A stretch of 64,000 nt of DNA from assembly GCF_000143415.4 (NCBI RefSeq), contig NW_003314264.1, positions 2,515,444 through 2,579,443 on the forward strand, in the 5' to 3' direction. Below, in pieces: positions 49,821-61,441 of the stretch. Each line of letters begins with the position of its first letter. The first letter of the stretch is position 1. This stretch comes from Selaginella moellendorffii (Eukaryota > Streptophyta > Lycopodiopsida > Selaginellales > Selaginellaceae). Below the pieces are notes generated by a model, which was not told where the DNA came from, searched no databases, and was given only the letters and a program-made list of their open reading frames with translations. Position numbers and translations under genes: made by a program.

Positions 49821-51391
49821 TGTGAGACACAAAATCCCTATGCCCCAAAGTGGAGCCGGAAGGGCGCCACGTGGTAGTGGCTGAAGCAAAAGCCAAACGA
49901 GCGTAACACGTTTGGACTGAAAGCTTCGTCTTGAAAGGTTGAGAGCAAGAGTGGAACTCCCAACAAAGTGCTCGAGGAGCAGGCACGAGGCAACCAATAA
50001 GCAAGGCTCCAAAAAGGGACCCAAAAAGGACCAACACATGACACGTGGAAGTGTCCAAGATGGACCGAGACGGAGTCCGAGATGGAGTTCGAGATGGACC
50101 GAGATGGAGTCCGAGATGGAGTCCGAGGTGGACCGAGATGGAGTCCGAGATGGAGTCCGAGATGGACCCGAGATGGAGTCCGAGAAGGACCAAGACAGAG
50201 TCCGAGAAGGACCGAGACAGAGTCCGAGATGGAGTCCGAGATGGACCCAAGATGGAATCCGAGATGGAGTCCGAGGTCGAGACCGAGACCGGGACCGAGA
50301 CTGAGATCGAGACCGAGACTGAGACCGAGACCGAAATCGGGACCGAGACTGAGACCGAGGCTGAGGCCGAGTCCGAGTCCGAGTTCGAGTTTGAGATGGT
50401 GAAAGCCCAAAGCGTTCGTCTCCCAAACCCTGGGGGGTTTGGTGAGCTCCAAAAGTATAGTAAGGGGGAGGACTGTAGTGGAGCCAGTTTGGCCAGGAAA
50501 GGCCAGTTTGGCCTAGGAAGGCTGTACCCAGTGTTGGGTGATGAGCTGCCCACTGGGAAGTCCAAGACTAGAGTGAACACGGACCGACAAGCGGGGTAGC
50601 TTGGTGAAGTGTTCAAGAGCTGGCTCTAGTTCCCCCGGGAGATCGACTGGCCGATGCTCCCAGTCCAAGTGTGGGTGGCACTACCTACTTGGATACCAGG
50701 CGTGGCTCAACAGAACCTCGCTCTAAGCCCATGGCTAGAGCACCCAAAGGCGGAAGACAGGGAGAGTACCTATGAGGCTTGCGTAAGGCTACGGTGTTCC
50801 GAAGTGTTGTCCCAAAGACCTAGACTGTGGAAAGGAAGAGGAGTAGTCCTCTGGTGTAGTGACTAAGGATACAATCGTGGGGTGAGGAAGTCCTAGAAAA
50901 CCGTGGGACTTAGTGGTCGGGCCTGTGGGCCTTGATCCAGTGGCAGTGTTGGCGAACACGGCCAAGGATAGAAAGGGACTTGGTGGGGACCAGAAAGGAG
51001 ATATTGAGGAAGGCTATTCCCCATGTCTGCGGGCATCCTAAGGATGCTAAGGAGTGGATCCGGGATGACCACTCATGGACGGATGGCTCAGTATTGGAGA
51101 GACGGGATTGCAATGCAGGTGGTGTTGGACCACTGATGTGACCAAGGTGATTGGGCATGGCCTAGCGTAATAGGCTGGCATGTTGGTGGTGTCTTGGGGT
51201 GTCGGTCATGGGACCAGACACGTGGAGCACTTGGACCAAGTGCAAAGGTTGAGTGGCATGGATGCCTTTTTCGGGGCTAGCAAGCCCTAAGTCCTGAGTG
51301 GGACTTATGGAGGTTGTGAATGAGACTCCTCCAAGTGGTCGGAGGTGCGGTTAAGTGACTAAAGTAAAATGGAAAAAATTAATCGCTTACA
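49821..51391 (+). repeat. Left LTR
   Basis: Starts TGTGAGACACAAAATCCC and ends GCTTACA. In the first ~190 bp it differs from the right LTR at about 17 sites, nearly all C/T or G/A transitions. It contains a purine-rich minisatellite at about 50060-50395. Confidence 0.88.
50060..50395 (+). repeat. Purine-rich minisatellite inside the LTR (GAGATGGAGTCC and GAGACC units)
   Basis: The plus strand is built of 12-base units close to CGAGATGGAGTC, changing to 6-base units CGAGAC toward the right. The same array occurs in the right LTR at about 55550-55960 with a different number of units, and in decayed inverted form near 59900-60250. It gives long spurious frames on both strands (Ser-Asp or Glu-Met rich). 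Confidence 0.85.
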
Positions 51392-51394
51392 ATT

Positions 51395-51408
51395 TGGTAT
51401 TGGAACTG
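51395..51408 (+). other. Primer-binding site-like sequence of the LTR element
   Basis: TGGTATTGGAACTG begins four bases after the left LTR. It resembles TGGTATCAGAGC, the complement of the initiator tRNA-Met 3' end used by many plant retrotransposons, with a few changes. Confidence 0.65.
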
Positions 51409-54400
51409 TTCCTTAGTCTGACTCTTATTGGTGGCCAAATATATCACCACTTGTATTGGAATTGGAAAGTCCTATGTATGGACCTATCCTTGAGGAGTAG
51501 CATGTCGAGAGGACATGACTCTCCACTCGAGTTCATGCGTGAACTTGTGCACGATGTGGTGGATGGAAGAGGGCCAGTAAGGGAACGACTTTGGGATCTT
51601 GGGAATAGCATGAGGGTTTCCTTAGAGAGTTGAGGATGTGATTTAGATGAGCGTTTGACACAGCGAACGAGCTAAAGTAGTTGTGATAAACAACTATAGT
51701 TGGGATCACAGGAAAGATGCAAACTCCAAGACGATAGTGGAGTCACAAGATTACCCTCATGAAGTTGAGGTTGGTGCTCATGAATTTGAGACCAGAAGTA
51801 ATGATTGCGAGAGGTTAAATACAGAAAAGGACACAAGTCCTTGAAATGGGTCGGAGCTACCTCTAATAAATGCTAGAACAACCCAAGGAGTTGGGGGTGT
51901 ATTTAGAGGATGAGTTGGTATTCTCATCACATGGACAAGTGGTCCTAAGGGGCGAAAGGTTACCCCTAGAGAACAAATCAAGTGTCGGAGTAACACTTGC
52001 AAAAGATGGTCCTTGTGAGTAGGACATGAATACAAGGAGTTGTATTCCAGTGAGTTAGCACTTCAAAAGTAGGACTTCATAGATCGTCGGATTAACAAAG
52101 TCCAAAAGGTTGAATGACTCCAATAGAGTCAAGGAATAATCCTAAGGGCTTGAGGAAAGCATTTGGACTGAGGTGTGTGGTGCCCCACGAAGGATGGGGA
52201 GGATCTTGAGATCCAAGCATGAGAGCAATATGTATCTCATTGATGGCAGAAGGTGCCATGCTAAAGTCGTGGAAAAGAGTTTCCCGGAAGAAAACAACTT
52301 TGACACAAAGTTGTGCATGAACTCTATGGTGTAGTGCTAATGGATAATTGGCCTTGGTGGGTTCATGAGAACCCCTTCCAAAGGAATCCCAATGGAAATA
52401 AGAATAGCATAGCCTAAGTTGGAAGGCATGCGGTTAGAGTGTGGTGACCCAGATAATGATGGAGGTGTGGAAGCACCAACAATGAGTTGTAGGACTTGAC
52501 AACTATGAAACAACTAAGCAAAAAGTGCAAAATAATTCATAAATTGGTAGAAGGCAACTACTTAAAACTTCTTATTGGGATAAGGAAGTTCGATATACCC
52601 TTATAAGGGATAAATTGTTTATGTTACGACATAGTAAGTCAATGTCGAAAAGAGAATGCTCATTGTCAGAGAGGCCATCATTGGGACACCCAAACACTCT
52701 AGAACACTAAAAGGGGGTATTTGGTGTCATGAGGGAAATGGATAATGCCCAAGGGACAAAATCCCTAGCGAATGAAGGATAGGAGGTGTTATCCAAATGT
52801 CTAATGTTGTGGAGACACGAGAAGTCCATTTACCCAAATTGGACAAAGCTAAAGAGGGATTTTGGCAAGGCTAGTGATAGGCATATAAAGGCCCATAAGT
52901 AACAACGGTGATCCGAGTGTGTGGGATTACAAGGTGAGCAAATCCGGATTGAGGAACCACTCCCTAGGCTGTCGGGTAGGTTTATCCCTATAAATATTTG
53001 CCAAGGCATGGTAGAAAGTGCAAAGCTATCTTCCTAGTCTGGAGGAGAATAACTGAAGGAAATGTATGAGGCCAAAAGGCAAGTAATATAGGGATAGAAC
53101 TGAACCATAGGAATTGACAGACATAACCAAGGGTGGTTATGCAAGTTGGGAGTGGAGAATCAAGTGGGTGCTCAAGCATGTTGTGACTAGTGACCGGGAT
53201 GCCATGGAGAGTCTAAAGCATGGGATTGTCCATGTTAGACTATATGGTAATTGGCAAGCTTGCGAAAGGAGAGGCCTTAGCAAGCCAAGGAACAGAGTTC
53301 CTTGAACATTCCCCTAGGTAGATAAGTACCTAGTCAGCCAAGTGTAAATAGTTCATAGAACGCGCGAAATCAGAGTGGCGCAACAGAAGCGTGGTCTTGA
53401 AGTTTGCCATAAGGCGAGGCTATCAAGATTGGGGAAGTAGTTCCCGAGTGTTCAAAGAGAGGGCTTTGAACGAAAGTTGATGGTCAAGGACTTTCACGCT
53501 TATGTATGAACAATGTTACAGTGGCCAGATGACTTGCTAAATGAGATTGGCAAGTCGGGGGGGGGAATGAATACTCTAGTTGAAGGCGCTAACTTAAAAA
53601 AGGGGGGCCCATGGGGCCAAGCATGGAGGAGTTCATGCATGATCACAAACTTGTCAAGTGAGAGGGTTTGGTAGTGTGGAGGAACTAGGTTCCAAAACTG
53701 TGATCTGTAATGTGCTTTAAGTACATGTTGGTGCACCAGCGTGGGGAGTCACACCAGGCATCCGGTGTGATGCCATCCATAGATGCATATACGGAGGTTG
53801 GGTTTGAGTCTCGACCCTCTAGTGCTTGGGTTCGAGTCCCAAATCACTAGGGCGTGGTGATGGTTTGGAATATGAGGACACTTATATTTCGGTGGTTATG
53901 GACTCTCAGTGAGGAGATTGGTTTGGGCATACCGTCAAGCAAGGGATGCCTCGGAGTCGTGATGCACGGTTAAATTGCTTAAAGTGAAAGCTCGGCATAT
54001 CTAATTTGAACACTTTGGTGCAAAAGGCACCAAGGACGTGGTGAATGAGATGGGGACACCCAGTCTCAGTTGCTATGGATCCTTGGCCGGAAGGGCTGAC
54101 TTGGGCGCACCGCCAAGTGTGGGGGATGCCCCTAGGGTCATAGTCAACAATTTAAAAGGGTTTGGAAGACTTAATTCTTATGGGTAGACCTGTTAAGGGG
54201 TCAAGAGGAGATCACCAGGTGATCTTGTGGCTAAACAATGACAAGGTCTTTATTTGGGTTAAGGAATATGATTCCCAGTTCAAAGTGTTGATTTGAACTA
54301 TTGATAATGGTGTAACTTGGTCGAGGTGACCAAGTGAGAAGGACACCTAAAGGGAAATCAATTATGCTAATACGATGGTATAGTAAGTCCAAGAAAGTAG

Positions 54401-55307
54401 TCTCGGGGAGAGACCCATGGAAGGGTCACAAAGTTGGGCCGTGGACGAAGCTTGGAGCAGAAATTGCTAAAGAGACCTACTAAGGGTGAGCACCCGCTGG
54501 ACTTAGCAAAGTAGAGCCTTTGCCATGGAACCAAAAGGATACCTCGAGAATGGAGGTAGTGATCTTATGTTGCTCAGTGCAACAATCAATGGATAAAAGC
54601 AAAAGGCTAATGGCCAAGTGTGGGCCATGGAGTTCATGGGAAAGAATGCAAATGGCAAAGTTAGGCCAAGAACACTAAGATGTTGGGTGCTAATAGATTG
54701 TGGGAATGGCAATGTGTTCCCAAAGATGGATTCCCAATTGCTCCAAGGTGGCGAAAGTGGAAGTTCCAAGGGTGGGAGCGGTAAAGTACCCAAATGATAG
54801 GGCCGTGGATAGCCCTAGCACAAATTATGGTAATTGAAACTTAGTGCCAAAGGTGGTACGAAATCAAAGAGAGGAGGATGCTGCCCTCAAGTAGAGAACT
54901 TCTTAGGATGGGGAAGTGGAGTTGCACAATATGTGCAATGCAAGGTGTCGGAGACACCTAGGAAATTGACTCTGAGAAGTCAAAATTAAAAGTTCCAAAG
55001 TGCAAAGGTTATGTCGATGGAATTTAAGACTACTTGAGGAGTAGTAGTGGAATTGAGTTAGAGAGGGTGTCTCTAACGGGTTTAGTGAGGACTAAATCAA
55101 TAAACGGAGAAAACCACCACAAGTGGTCAAATAAGTTTCTAAGTTGGAGAGACTATGCTCCTTAGAGGATGGACAAGGCATGGTGTGCCTTTGGTGTCAA
55201 ACCATAGATAAATATTGGCTGGGTGCCAAGGATGGAACTGGTAATACATGCGGGTGTTACTTTATAAGAGGGTTTACCGTTCGATGAGGACATCGAACTT
55301 CGTCTAT

Positions 55308-55318
55308 GGGTGGTGGAG
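55308..55318 (+). other. Polypurine tract-like sequence
   Basis: GGGTGGTGGAG directly precedes the right LTR and is the likely plus-strand primer site. The same sequence in reverse flanks the inverted copy at 60517. Confidence 0.55.
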
Positions 55319-55319
55319 T

Positions 55320-55858
55320 TGTGAGACACAAAATCCCTAGGCCCCAAAGTGGAGCTAGAAGGGTGCCACATGGTAGTGGCCGAAGCGAAAGCCAAACGAG
55401 CGTAACACGTTTGAACTGAAAGCTCCACCTTGAAAGGTTGAGAGCAGGAGTGGAACTCCCAACAAAGTGCTCGAGGAGTAGGCACAAAGCAACTAATAAG
55501 CAAGGCTCCAAAAAGGGACCCAAAAAGGACCAACACATGACACGTGGAAGTGTCCGAGATGGACCGAGACGGAGTCTGAGATGGAGTCTGAGATGGAGTC
55601 TGAGATGGATTGAGACGGAGTTCGAGATGGAGTCTGAGATGGACTGAGATGGAGTCCGAGATGGACTGAGATGGAGTCCAAGATGGAGTCCGAGGTGGAC
55701 TGAGATGGAGTCCGAGATGGACCCGAGATGGAGTCCGAGAAGGACCGAGACAGAGTCCGAGATGGAGTCCGAGATGGACCCGAGATGGAATCCGAGATGG
55801 AGTCCGAGAAGGACCCGAGATGGAGTCCGAGGTCGAGACCGAGACCGGGACCGAGACT

Positions 55859-55898
<40 letters not shown>

Positions 55899-56939
55899 TC
55901 GGGACCGAGACTGAGACCGAGGCCGAGGCTGAGTCCGAGTCCGAGTCCGAGTTCGAGTCTGAGAGGGTGAAAGCCCAAAGCGTTCGTCTCCCAGACCCTG
56001 GGGGGTTTGGTGATCTCCAAAAGTATAGTAAGGGGGAGGATTGCAATGGAGCCAGTTTGGCCCAGGAAGGCTGTACCCAGTGTTGGGTGATGAGCTGCCC
56101 ACTGGGAAGTCCAAGACTAGAGTGAACACGGACCGACAGCGGGGTAGCTTGGTGAAGTGTTCAAGAGCAGGCTCTAGTTCCCCTAGGAGATCGACTAGCC
56201 GATGCTCCCAGTCCAAGTGTAGGTGGCACTACCTACTTGGATACCAGACATGGCTCAATAGAACCTCGCTCTAACCCCATGGCTAGAGCACCCAAAGGCG
56301 GAAGGCAGGGAGAGTACCCATGAGGCTTGCGTAAGGCCACGGTGTTCCGAAGTGTTGTCCCAAAGACCCAGACTGTGGAAAAGAAGAGGAGTAATCCTCT
56401 GGTGTAGTGACCAAGGATACAGTCATGGGGTAAGGAAGTCCCAGAAAACCGTGGGACTTAGTGGTCGGGCCTGTGGGCCTTGATCCAGTGGTAGTGTTGG
56501 CGAACACGGCCAAGGATAGAAAGGGACTTGGTGGGGACCAGAAAGGAGATATTGGGGAAGGCTATTCCCCATGTCTGCGGGCATCCTAAGGATGCTAAGG
56601 AGTGGATCGGGGATGACCACTCATGGACGGATGGCCCAGTATTGGAGAGATGGGATTGCAATGCAGGTGGTGTTGGACCACCGATGTGACCAAGGTGATT
56701 GAGCATGGCCTAGCGTAACGGGCTAGCATGTTGGTGGTGCCTTGGGGTGTCGGTCATGGGACCGGACACGTGGAGCACTTGGACCAAGTGCAAAGGTTGA
56801 GTGGCATGGATGCATTTTTCGGGGCTAGCAAGCCCCAAGTCTTGAGTGGGACTTATGGAGGTTGTGAATAAGACTCCTTCAAGTGGTCGGAGGTGCGGTT
56901 AAGTGACTAAAGTAAAATGGAAAAAATTAGTTGCTTACA
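55320..56939 (+). repeat. Right LTR
   Basis: Matches the left LTR along its length; it is about 50 bp longer, mainly from the unit number in the minisatellite. Starts TGTGAGACAC and ends TTGCTTACA, followed by the target duplication ATCTC. Confidence 0.88.
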
Positions 56940-56944
56940 ATCTC

Positions 56945-56967
56945 ATCCCATGATCACATACACTACA
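56945..56967 (-). mobile_element. TRIM-family solo LTR, second part (23 bp)
   Basis: ATCCCATGATCACATACACTACA continues the solo LTR that stops at 49820. It ends ACTACA and is followed by ATTTC (56968-56972), the target duplication seen before the first part. Confidence 0.85.
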
Positions 56968-56972
56968 ATTTC

Positions 56973-58269
56973 CAAGACTGAAAGTCAATCTTCCACAAGA
57001 GAATAGCAGCGTGCTAGCATACCCTACCACTATAATGTGGTCTATATATACCTAGAAAATTGGCATATGTATAAAAGAATATATATGTAGTGAAGTAGGT
57101 TTCATCAAAATGATAGAGTATATGTATACATAATAATCTAGAATTATAGAAGCAAGCTATGATTATAAAGCCCTATTTCCAAGATTGACATTTCAAAAAT
57201 TTGAGTATTGTCAATGTTATAATAAATAAATTGCATTCCCAAGACTAAAACTTAATATATAAACTACCTAAAAAAGTTATAATCATTATAGTTTTTTTTA
57301 TTCTCCTTGAACTCCTTAGAAGTTTGTATAGAAATGGCTCAAAGGAAAGTCATTACTACTTATACTTGGCCTCTTAGCATTTCATATCAATCTCTACCTC
57401 CAACCCCAAGTTCTACCAACATTCCACTTTCACATCTACATAATAATCTTCTTTTTGCTAAAGGCTCTAGTGAAGTTGAACTAGAGCTCCCTATATATGA
57501 AATTTCAGATCCTTTTACTAGAGAGGGATTGCCTCTAGTGTTCCAAGAGCAATACCACATGTTTTTTACAAGATCTTACCCTTGATATGGTGGGACTACT
57601 TAAAAGCACAAAACATTATTATATTCAATGTCCAATATACTACTTTTTGGACAAGATAAATGGCTTTATGGGTTTACAAACTTTTCTTAAACACTTTAGC
57701 AATTGCTCAATGGCAAGTCTAGAAAATATGCACATGTGGATGTACAATAGCTTTAATAATGAGTTATGAACACATACCCATTATTGCTTCATAGTGAAGA
57801 ATAATATCCTTTTGGGAAATATTGCATTTGCTAGTGTGAAATGTAGAGTTTTTAGGCCACTCTACAGTGGAATGTAAGATATAGAATTACTTTACTATAC
57901 TATAGTATTGTTTCTTTTAAAAGAAAAAAAAATATAATGAAATGATATTAGTTGTAGGTAATATACTTTATTCTAGATGGTGCTATTATATCACATATAA
58001 TTTTTTATAAGATGTTGAAGGAGGAGATGGCAACACATAAATGCTAAAAAGTGATGGTGATAGGTGAGAATGATAATTTGCAATTATGATATCTGATATT
58101 GACACTATGACTGACATTTGAAACTGTTATTAGCATTTGACACTTTCACAAATATCTAACATATAATAAGCTTTTCATTTCATGTAAGGATGTAATTAGC
58201 TTTCTTTTGCCTCATCATCAACATATTGATTCCTTTTATGGCTCTTTCTATATTGGTATTGTGGGGAAA
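56973..58269. other. AT-rich spacer with small unassigned frames
   Basis: Very AT-rich. Frames at 57307-57585 (92 residues) and 57587-57769 (60 residues) are adjacent on the plus strand and might be fragments of a decayed element protein, but I recognise no domain. Confidence 0.35.
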
Positions 58270-58321
58270 TGTAGGTGATTAAATTTTCCATTAATCACTT
58301 AACTACATCTTTGACCATTCG

Positions 58322-58994
58322 TGTAGCGCATGTGATCATGGGATGAGATTTGGATATACTGTCACCGTGGAGCCTTGGAACCTTGGGGGATAAATGGGGA
58401 TAAAATAGCCACTAAGGGCTCTCTCATCAAGCAATTGCCCCTTTTCCAGTTGGCTTAAGGGGAGAGAGATAAAGTGCGTTATAGTTGGTATCGGAGCAAA
58501 TGGCACGGGTTCGATTCCCATTGATTAGTGGCTACTTAAAATATAATATACCCTTGAGCAAGGTATATTTCTACCCCTAAATTTGAAATCGTACGTATTG
58601 GGCATCCATGCGTACGTCTTTTCTCTTGTGTGGAGTATCCATTGACGAAAGTATCCACCGTGGGACTGCAGTATGGGTGGATGACTAGTTGCCTCACATG
58701 GAATAGCTGGTCTACACAATGGAAGGATTGGTATATTCAGTGCGGAAATAGAGGTGCTGGTTCCCCTTGGCTTAGTAGGGGTTGTTAGTTAATAGTCAAT
58801 GAGGACATTGACATCTCTGAAGGGGGGGTGAGTGTAGCGCATGTGATCATGGGATGAGATTTGGATATACTGTCACTGTGGATCCTTGGAACCTTGGGGG
58901 ATAAATGGGGATAAAATAGCCACTAAAGGCTCTCTCATTAAACAATTGCCCCTTTTCCAGTTGGCTTAAGGGGAGAGAGATAAGGTGCGCTACA
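58322..58994 (+). mobile_element. Complete TRIM (terminal-repeat retrotransposon in miniature), 673 bp
   Basis: Two 162-bp LTRs (58322-58483 and 58833-58994) start TGTAGCGCATGTGATC and end GCGTTATA/GCGCTACA. They differ at about 8 sites. A perfect 5-bp target duplication ATTCG flanks it (58317-58321, 58995-58999). TGGTATCGGAGC at 58486-58497 is a primer-binding site for initiator tRNA-Met. AAGGGGGGGTGAG just before the right LTR is the polypurine tract. The 349-bp interior codes nothing, as expected for TRIMs. GGTTCGATTCC at 58508-58518 looks like a pol III B box. Confidence 0.9.
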
Positions 58995-60787
58995 ATTCGA
59001 AGGAGTTTCACTCATAATATCTATAAGTCTTATTTTTGAGTTGGGGATATACTAACCCTGTGAATGACATTTATGCCACATAACCTTTACAATTGGTCCA
59101 AGTGCTCCACATGTTTAATTCTATGATAGACACCTTTGACATATAAGCCTATTATGCTAAGGTTATATTCATTCACCTTTGTCTCGTGGGTAGTCCAAGA
59201 CCACCCATACCATAGTCTCATCTCCTAAAAAGTAGGCCATTTGTCCATGAGTGGTTATCCTAAAACCACACTTCAACATCCTTAGGATAACTAGAGGCAT
59301 AGGAAGCACCTTTTCCCAATGTCCCTTCTTAAGTTTCTACCAAATCCCCTTCCATCCATGGCTATGCTCACCAACACCACCATTGGGTCAGGGCCGAAGG
59401 CTTAATTACTAAGTCCTATTTACCTCTAAGATTTCTTCACTATATGACTGTATCTTTAATCATTACACAAGAGGACTACTCTTTTTCTTTTCCATAGTCT
59501 AAGACTTTGGGATGACATTTTGAAGCTATGCAAGCCTTGTGGGTACTCTCCCCACCTTCCGCCCTTAGATGCTTTAGCCATGTGGCTAAAGCGAGGTTCC
59601 GATGAGCCACTCCAGGTATTCAAGTAGGTAGTGGCACTTACATTTGGATTGGGAGCATTGACCATTTGATCTCCTAGGGGAGCTAGAATTAACTCTTGAA
59701 CATTTCATCAAATTACCCCATTTATGCATTTAGACTCCTTAATTGTTATATCATCACCCATCACCTAAGTATAACCTTCCTTGGTCACATTGGCCTTTTT
59801 TGGCTAAATTGGTTCCACTAGAGTCCTCCCCTTATTATCCTTTTGAAGTTCACCAAACCCCACTAAACCCTTTAGGGTCTGGGAGACAATCGCTTTGGGA
59901 TTTCACCCTCAGGCTTGGATTTGGACTCAAACTTGGACTTGTACTTGGACTCAAGCTTGAATTCGGTCTCGGCCTGGTCTTAGTTTTAGTCTTGGTCTCA
60001 GCCTTGGTTTTAATCCCGGTCTTTGTCCCCATCTTAGAGTCCTTTTCGAACTTCTTCTTAGACTCCATCTTGGATCACTTCTCAGACTCCTTGGACTCCA
60101 TCTAGGATTCCTTCTTGGACTCCATCTCGGACTCTTTTTCAGACTCCATCTCAAATACCTTCTTAGACTCCTTCTCGAACTCTATCTCGGACTCCTTTTT
60201 GGACTTTTTCTCGAACTCTATGTTGGACTCCTTCTCGAACTCCATCTTGGACTCTTTTTTACTCAATCACGACACTTTCATGTGTCACAACACTTGCAAT
60301 ATGTTAATCTTTCTTGTGTCCCATTTTAAAGACTTATTCACTAATTGCTTCATGCTCATTCTTCAAACATTTTGTTTAGAGTTTCACTCCCACTCTTGAC
60401 TTTCCAAATCAGAGCTTTTGGTCCAAATATGTTACGTTTGTTGGACTTCCACTTTGGCCACTATTATGTGGCACTCTTTCGGCTCTAATTTGGGGTTTAG
60501 AGATTTGTGTTTCACAATTCCACCACCCATAGAGGAAGTTTGATGTCTTCATTGAATGATAAATCATTTATAAATTAACCCTATCATGGATTATTATTTT
60601 CATCCTTAGCACCAAGCTAAAAGCTCATCATGCCTTGCCCATTCTCTAAGGAGTATACTCTCTCCATCTTAGAGACTTATAAGATCATTTATGTCAGTTT
60701 TCTTCCTTTGTTTGTTTTGCTCTTACTATACTCGTTAGAGACACCTTCTCTATCTCAATTTTACTACTCATTCTGAAATAGTTTTGG

Positions 60788-60911
60788 TGTAGTGTATGTG
60801 ATTATGAGATGAGATTTGGATATAAGGATAAAATAGTCATTAAGGGCTTTTTCATTAAACAATTACCCCTTTTCCAGTTGGTTTAAGAGGAGAGAGATAG
60901 GGTGCATTATA
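60788..60911 (+). mobile_element. Decayed TRIM LTR relic with internal deletion
   Basis: TGTAGTGTATGTGATTATGAG to GGGTGCATTATA matches the TRIM LTR but lacks about 38 internal bases and carries many transitions. It sits inside the inverted LTR-element interior. A clear target duplication is no longer visible. Confidence 0.7.
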
Positions 60912-61441
60912 CTTGCCCTCTATCAATATTAGAACTTTGATATTAATTTCTTAAAACACTTTCTTTGGTGTCTCCAACACTTTATATTCAAACTCTACTT
61001 CCCCAATCCTAAGAAATTCTTTACTTAAGGGCATCATCATCCTCTTTTTTATTTTATACCACCCTAAGCACTAAATTCCATTTATTTATAATTTATGCTA
61101 AGGCTTTCTATGGCTTTATTATTTGGCTACCTCTCTACTCCATCTCTTAAAGCTTTCACCTTTTGCTATACCCTATAGGCAAGAATACTACCTATTGTCT
61201 AAGCAAACTAATTTGATGCTCTATTTCGTTAAAGTGGGATTTATTTAGTAAAATGGGACTAGGTACAAATTTTCAAGTATTTGAAAATGACGTGAAATTA
61301 TATGTTTTTTGTCCAGGGGCTAAACATATCTGGGGCATGGTGACTAGTGCGGTGACTTTGTGTCCAGACTGAGTCCATCTGGTTGTATAATAAATCTCAT
61401 TGTCAAGGTGAACAAGCCGAATCTGAAGCTAAAGAAGAGCG

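Larger units (their letters stand above)
51392..55319 (+). other. Interior of the LTR element, no recognised coding sequence
   Basis: Nearly 4 kb without a supported gene. Two stretches resembling the tRNA B box (GGTTTGAGTCTCGACC near 53800 and GGGTTCGAGTCCC at 53828-53840) lie close together and may be a tRNA-derived fragment. Confidence 0.6.
49821..56939 (+). mobile_element. 7.1-kb non-autonomous LTR retrotransposon
   Basis: Direct repeats of about 1.6 kb (49821-51391 and 55320-56939) flank a 3.9-kb interior. LTRs start TGTGAGACAC and end GCTTACA, the usual TG...CA. A primer-binding-like site follows the left LTR and a purine-rich tract precedes the right one. Target duplication is ATCTT (49816-49820) and ATCTC (56940-56944), one C/T change apart. 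The interior has no frame over ~100 residues and no gag, protease, reverse transcriptase or integrase that I can see, so it was either non-autonomous (LARD-like) or is badly decayed. Confidence 0.88.
58270..61200 (-). mobile_element. Inverted, decayed copy of the large LTR element (3' LTR and part of interior)
   Basis: Reading the minus strand, an LTR runs from 60516 (TGTGAAACAC) to 58270 (...ACA), matching the LTR at 49821-51391. Right of 60516 comes the polypurine-side interior (CCACCACCCATAGA) and about 700 bp of interior matching roughly 54600-55319. Many C-to-T and G-to-A changes make it AT-rich. A TRIM (58322-58994) and a TRIM LTR relic (60788-60911) are inserted in it. The right boundary near 61200 is approximate and no second LTR is found. 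Confidence 0.75.

Noticed and set aside
49768-50616. Large overlapping frames with Ser-Asp or Leu-Gly-Leu repeats on the minus strand and Glu-Met-Glu-Ser on the plus strand
   Set aside because: They arise from the purine minisatellite in the LTR and are open in several frames at once, with no domain.
53828-53840. Possible tRNA gene from the B-box-like GGGTTCGAGTCCC
   Set aside because: No acceptor stem, A box or cloverleaf pairing could be found around it.
55162-56216. Frames of ~300 residues on the minus strand at the right LTR
   Set aside because: Same minisatellite effect as in the left LTR.
57307-57769. Two adjacent plus-strand frames of 92 and 60 residues
   Set aside because: No recognisable domain and the region is AT-rich transposon debris; kept only as part of the spacer description.
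58508-58518. Possible tRNA gene in the TRIM interior
   Set aside because: The GGTTCGATTCC lies just after the primer-binding site and no cloverleaf can be folded by eye.
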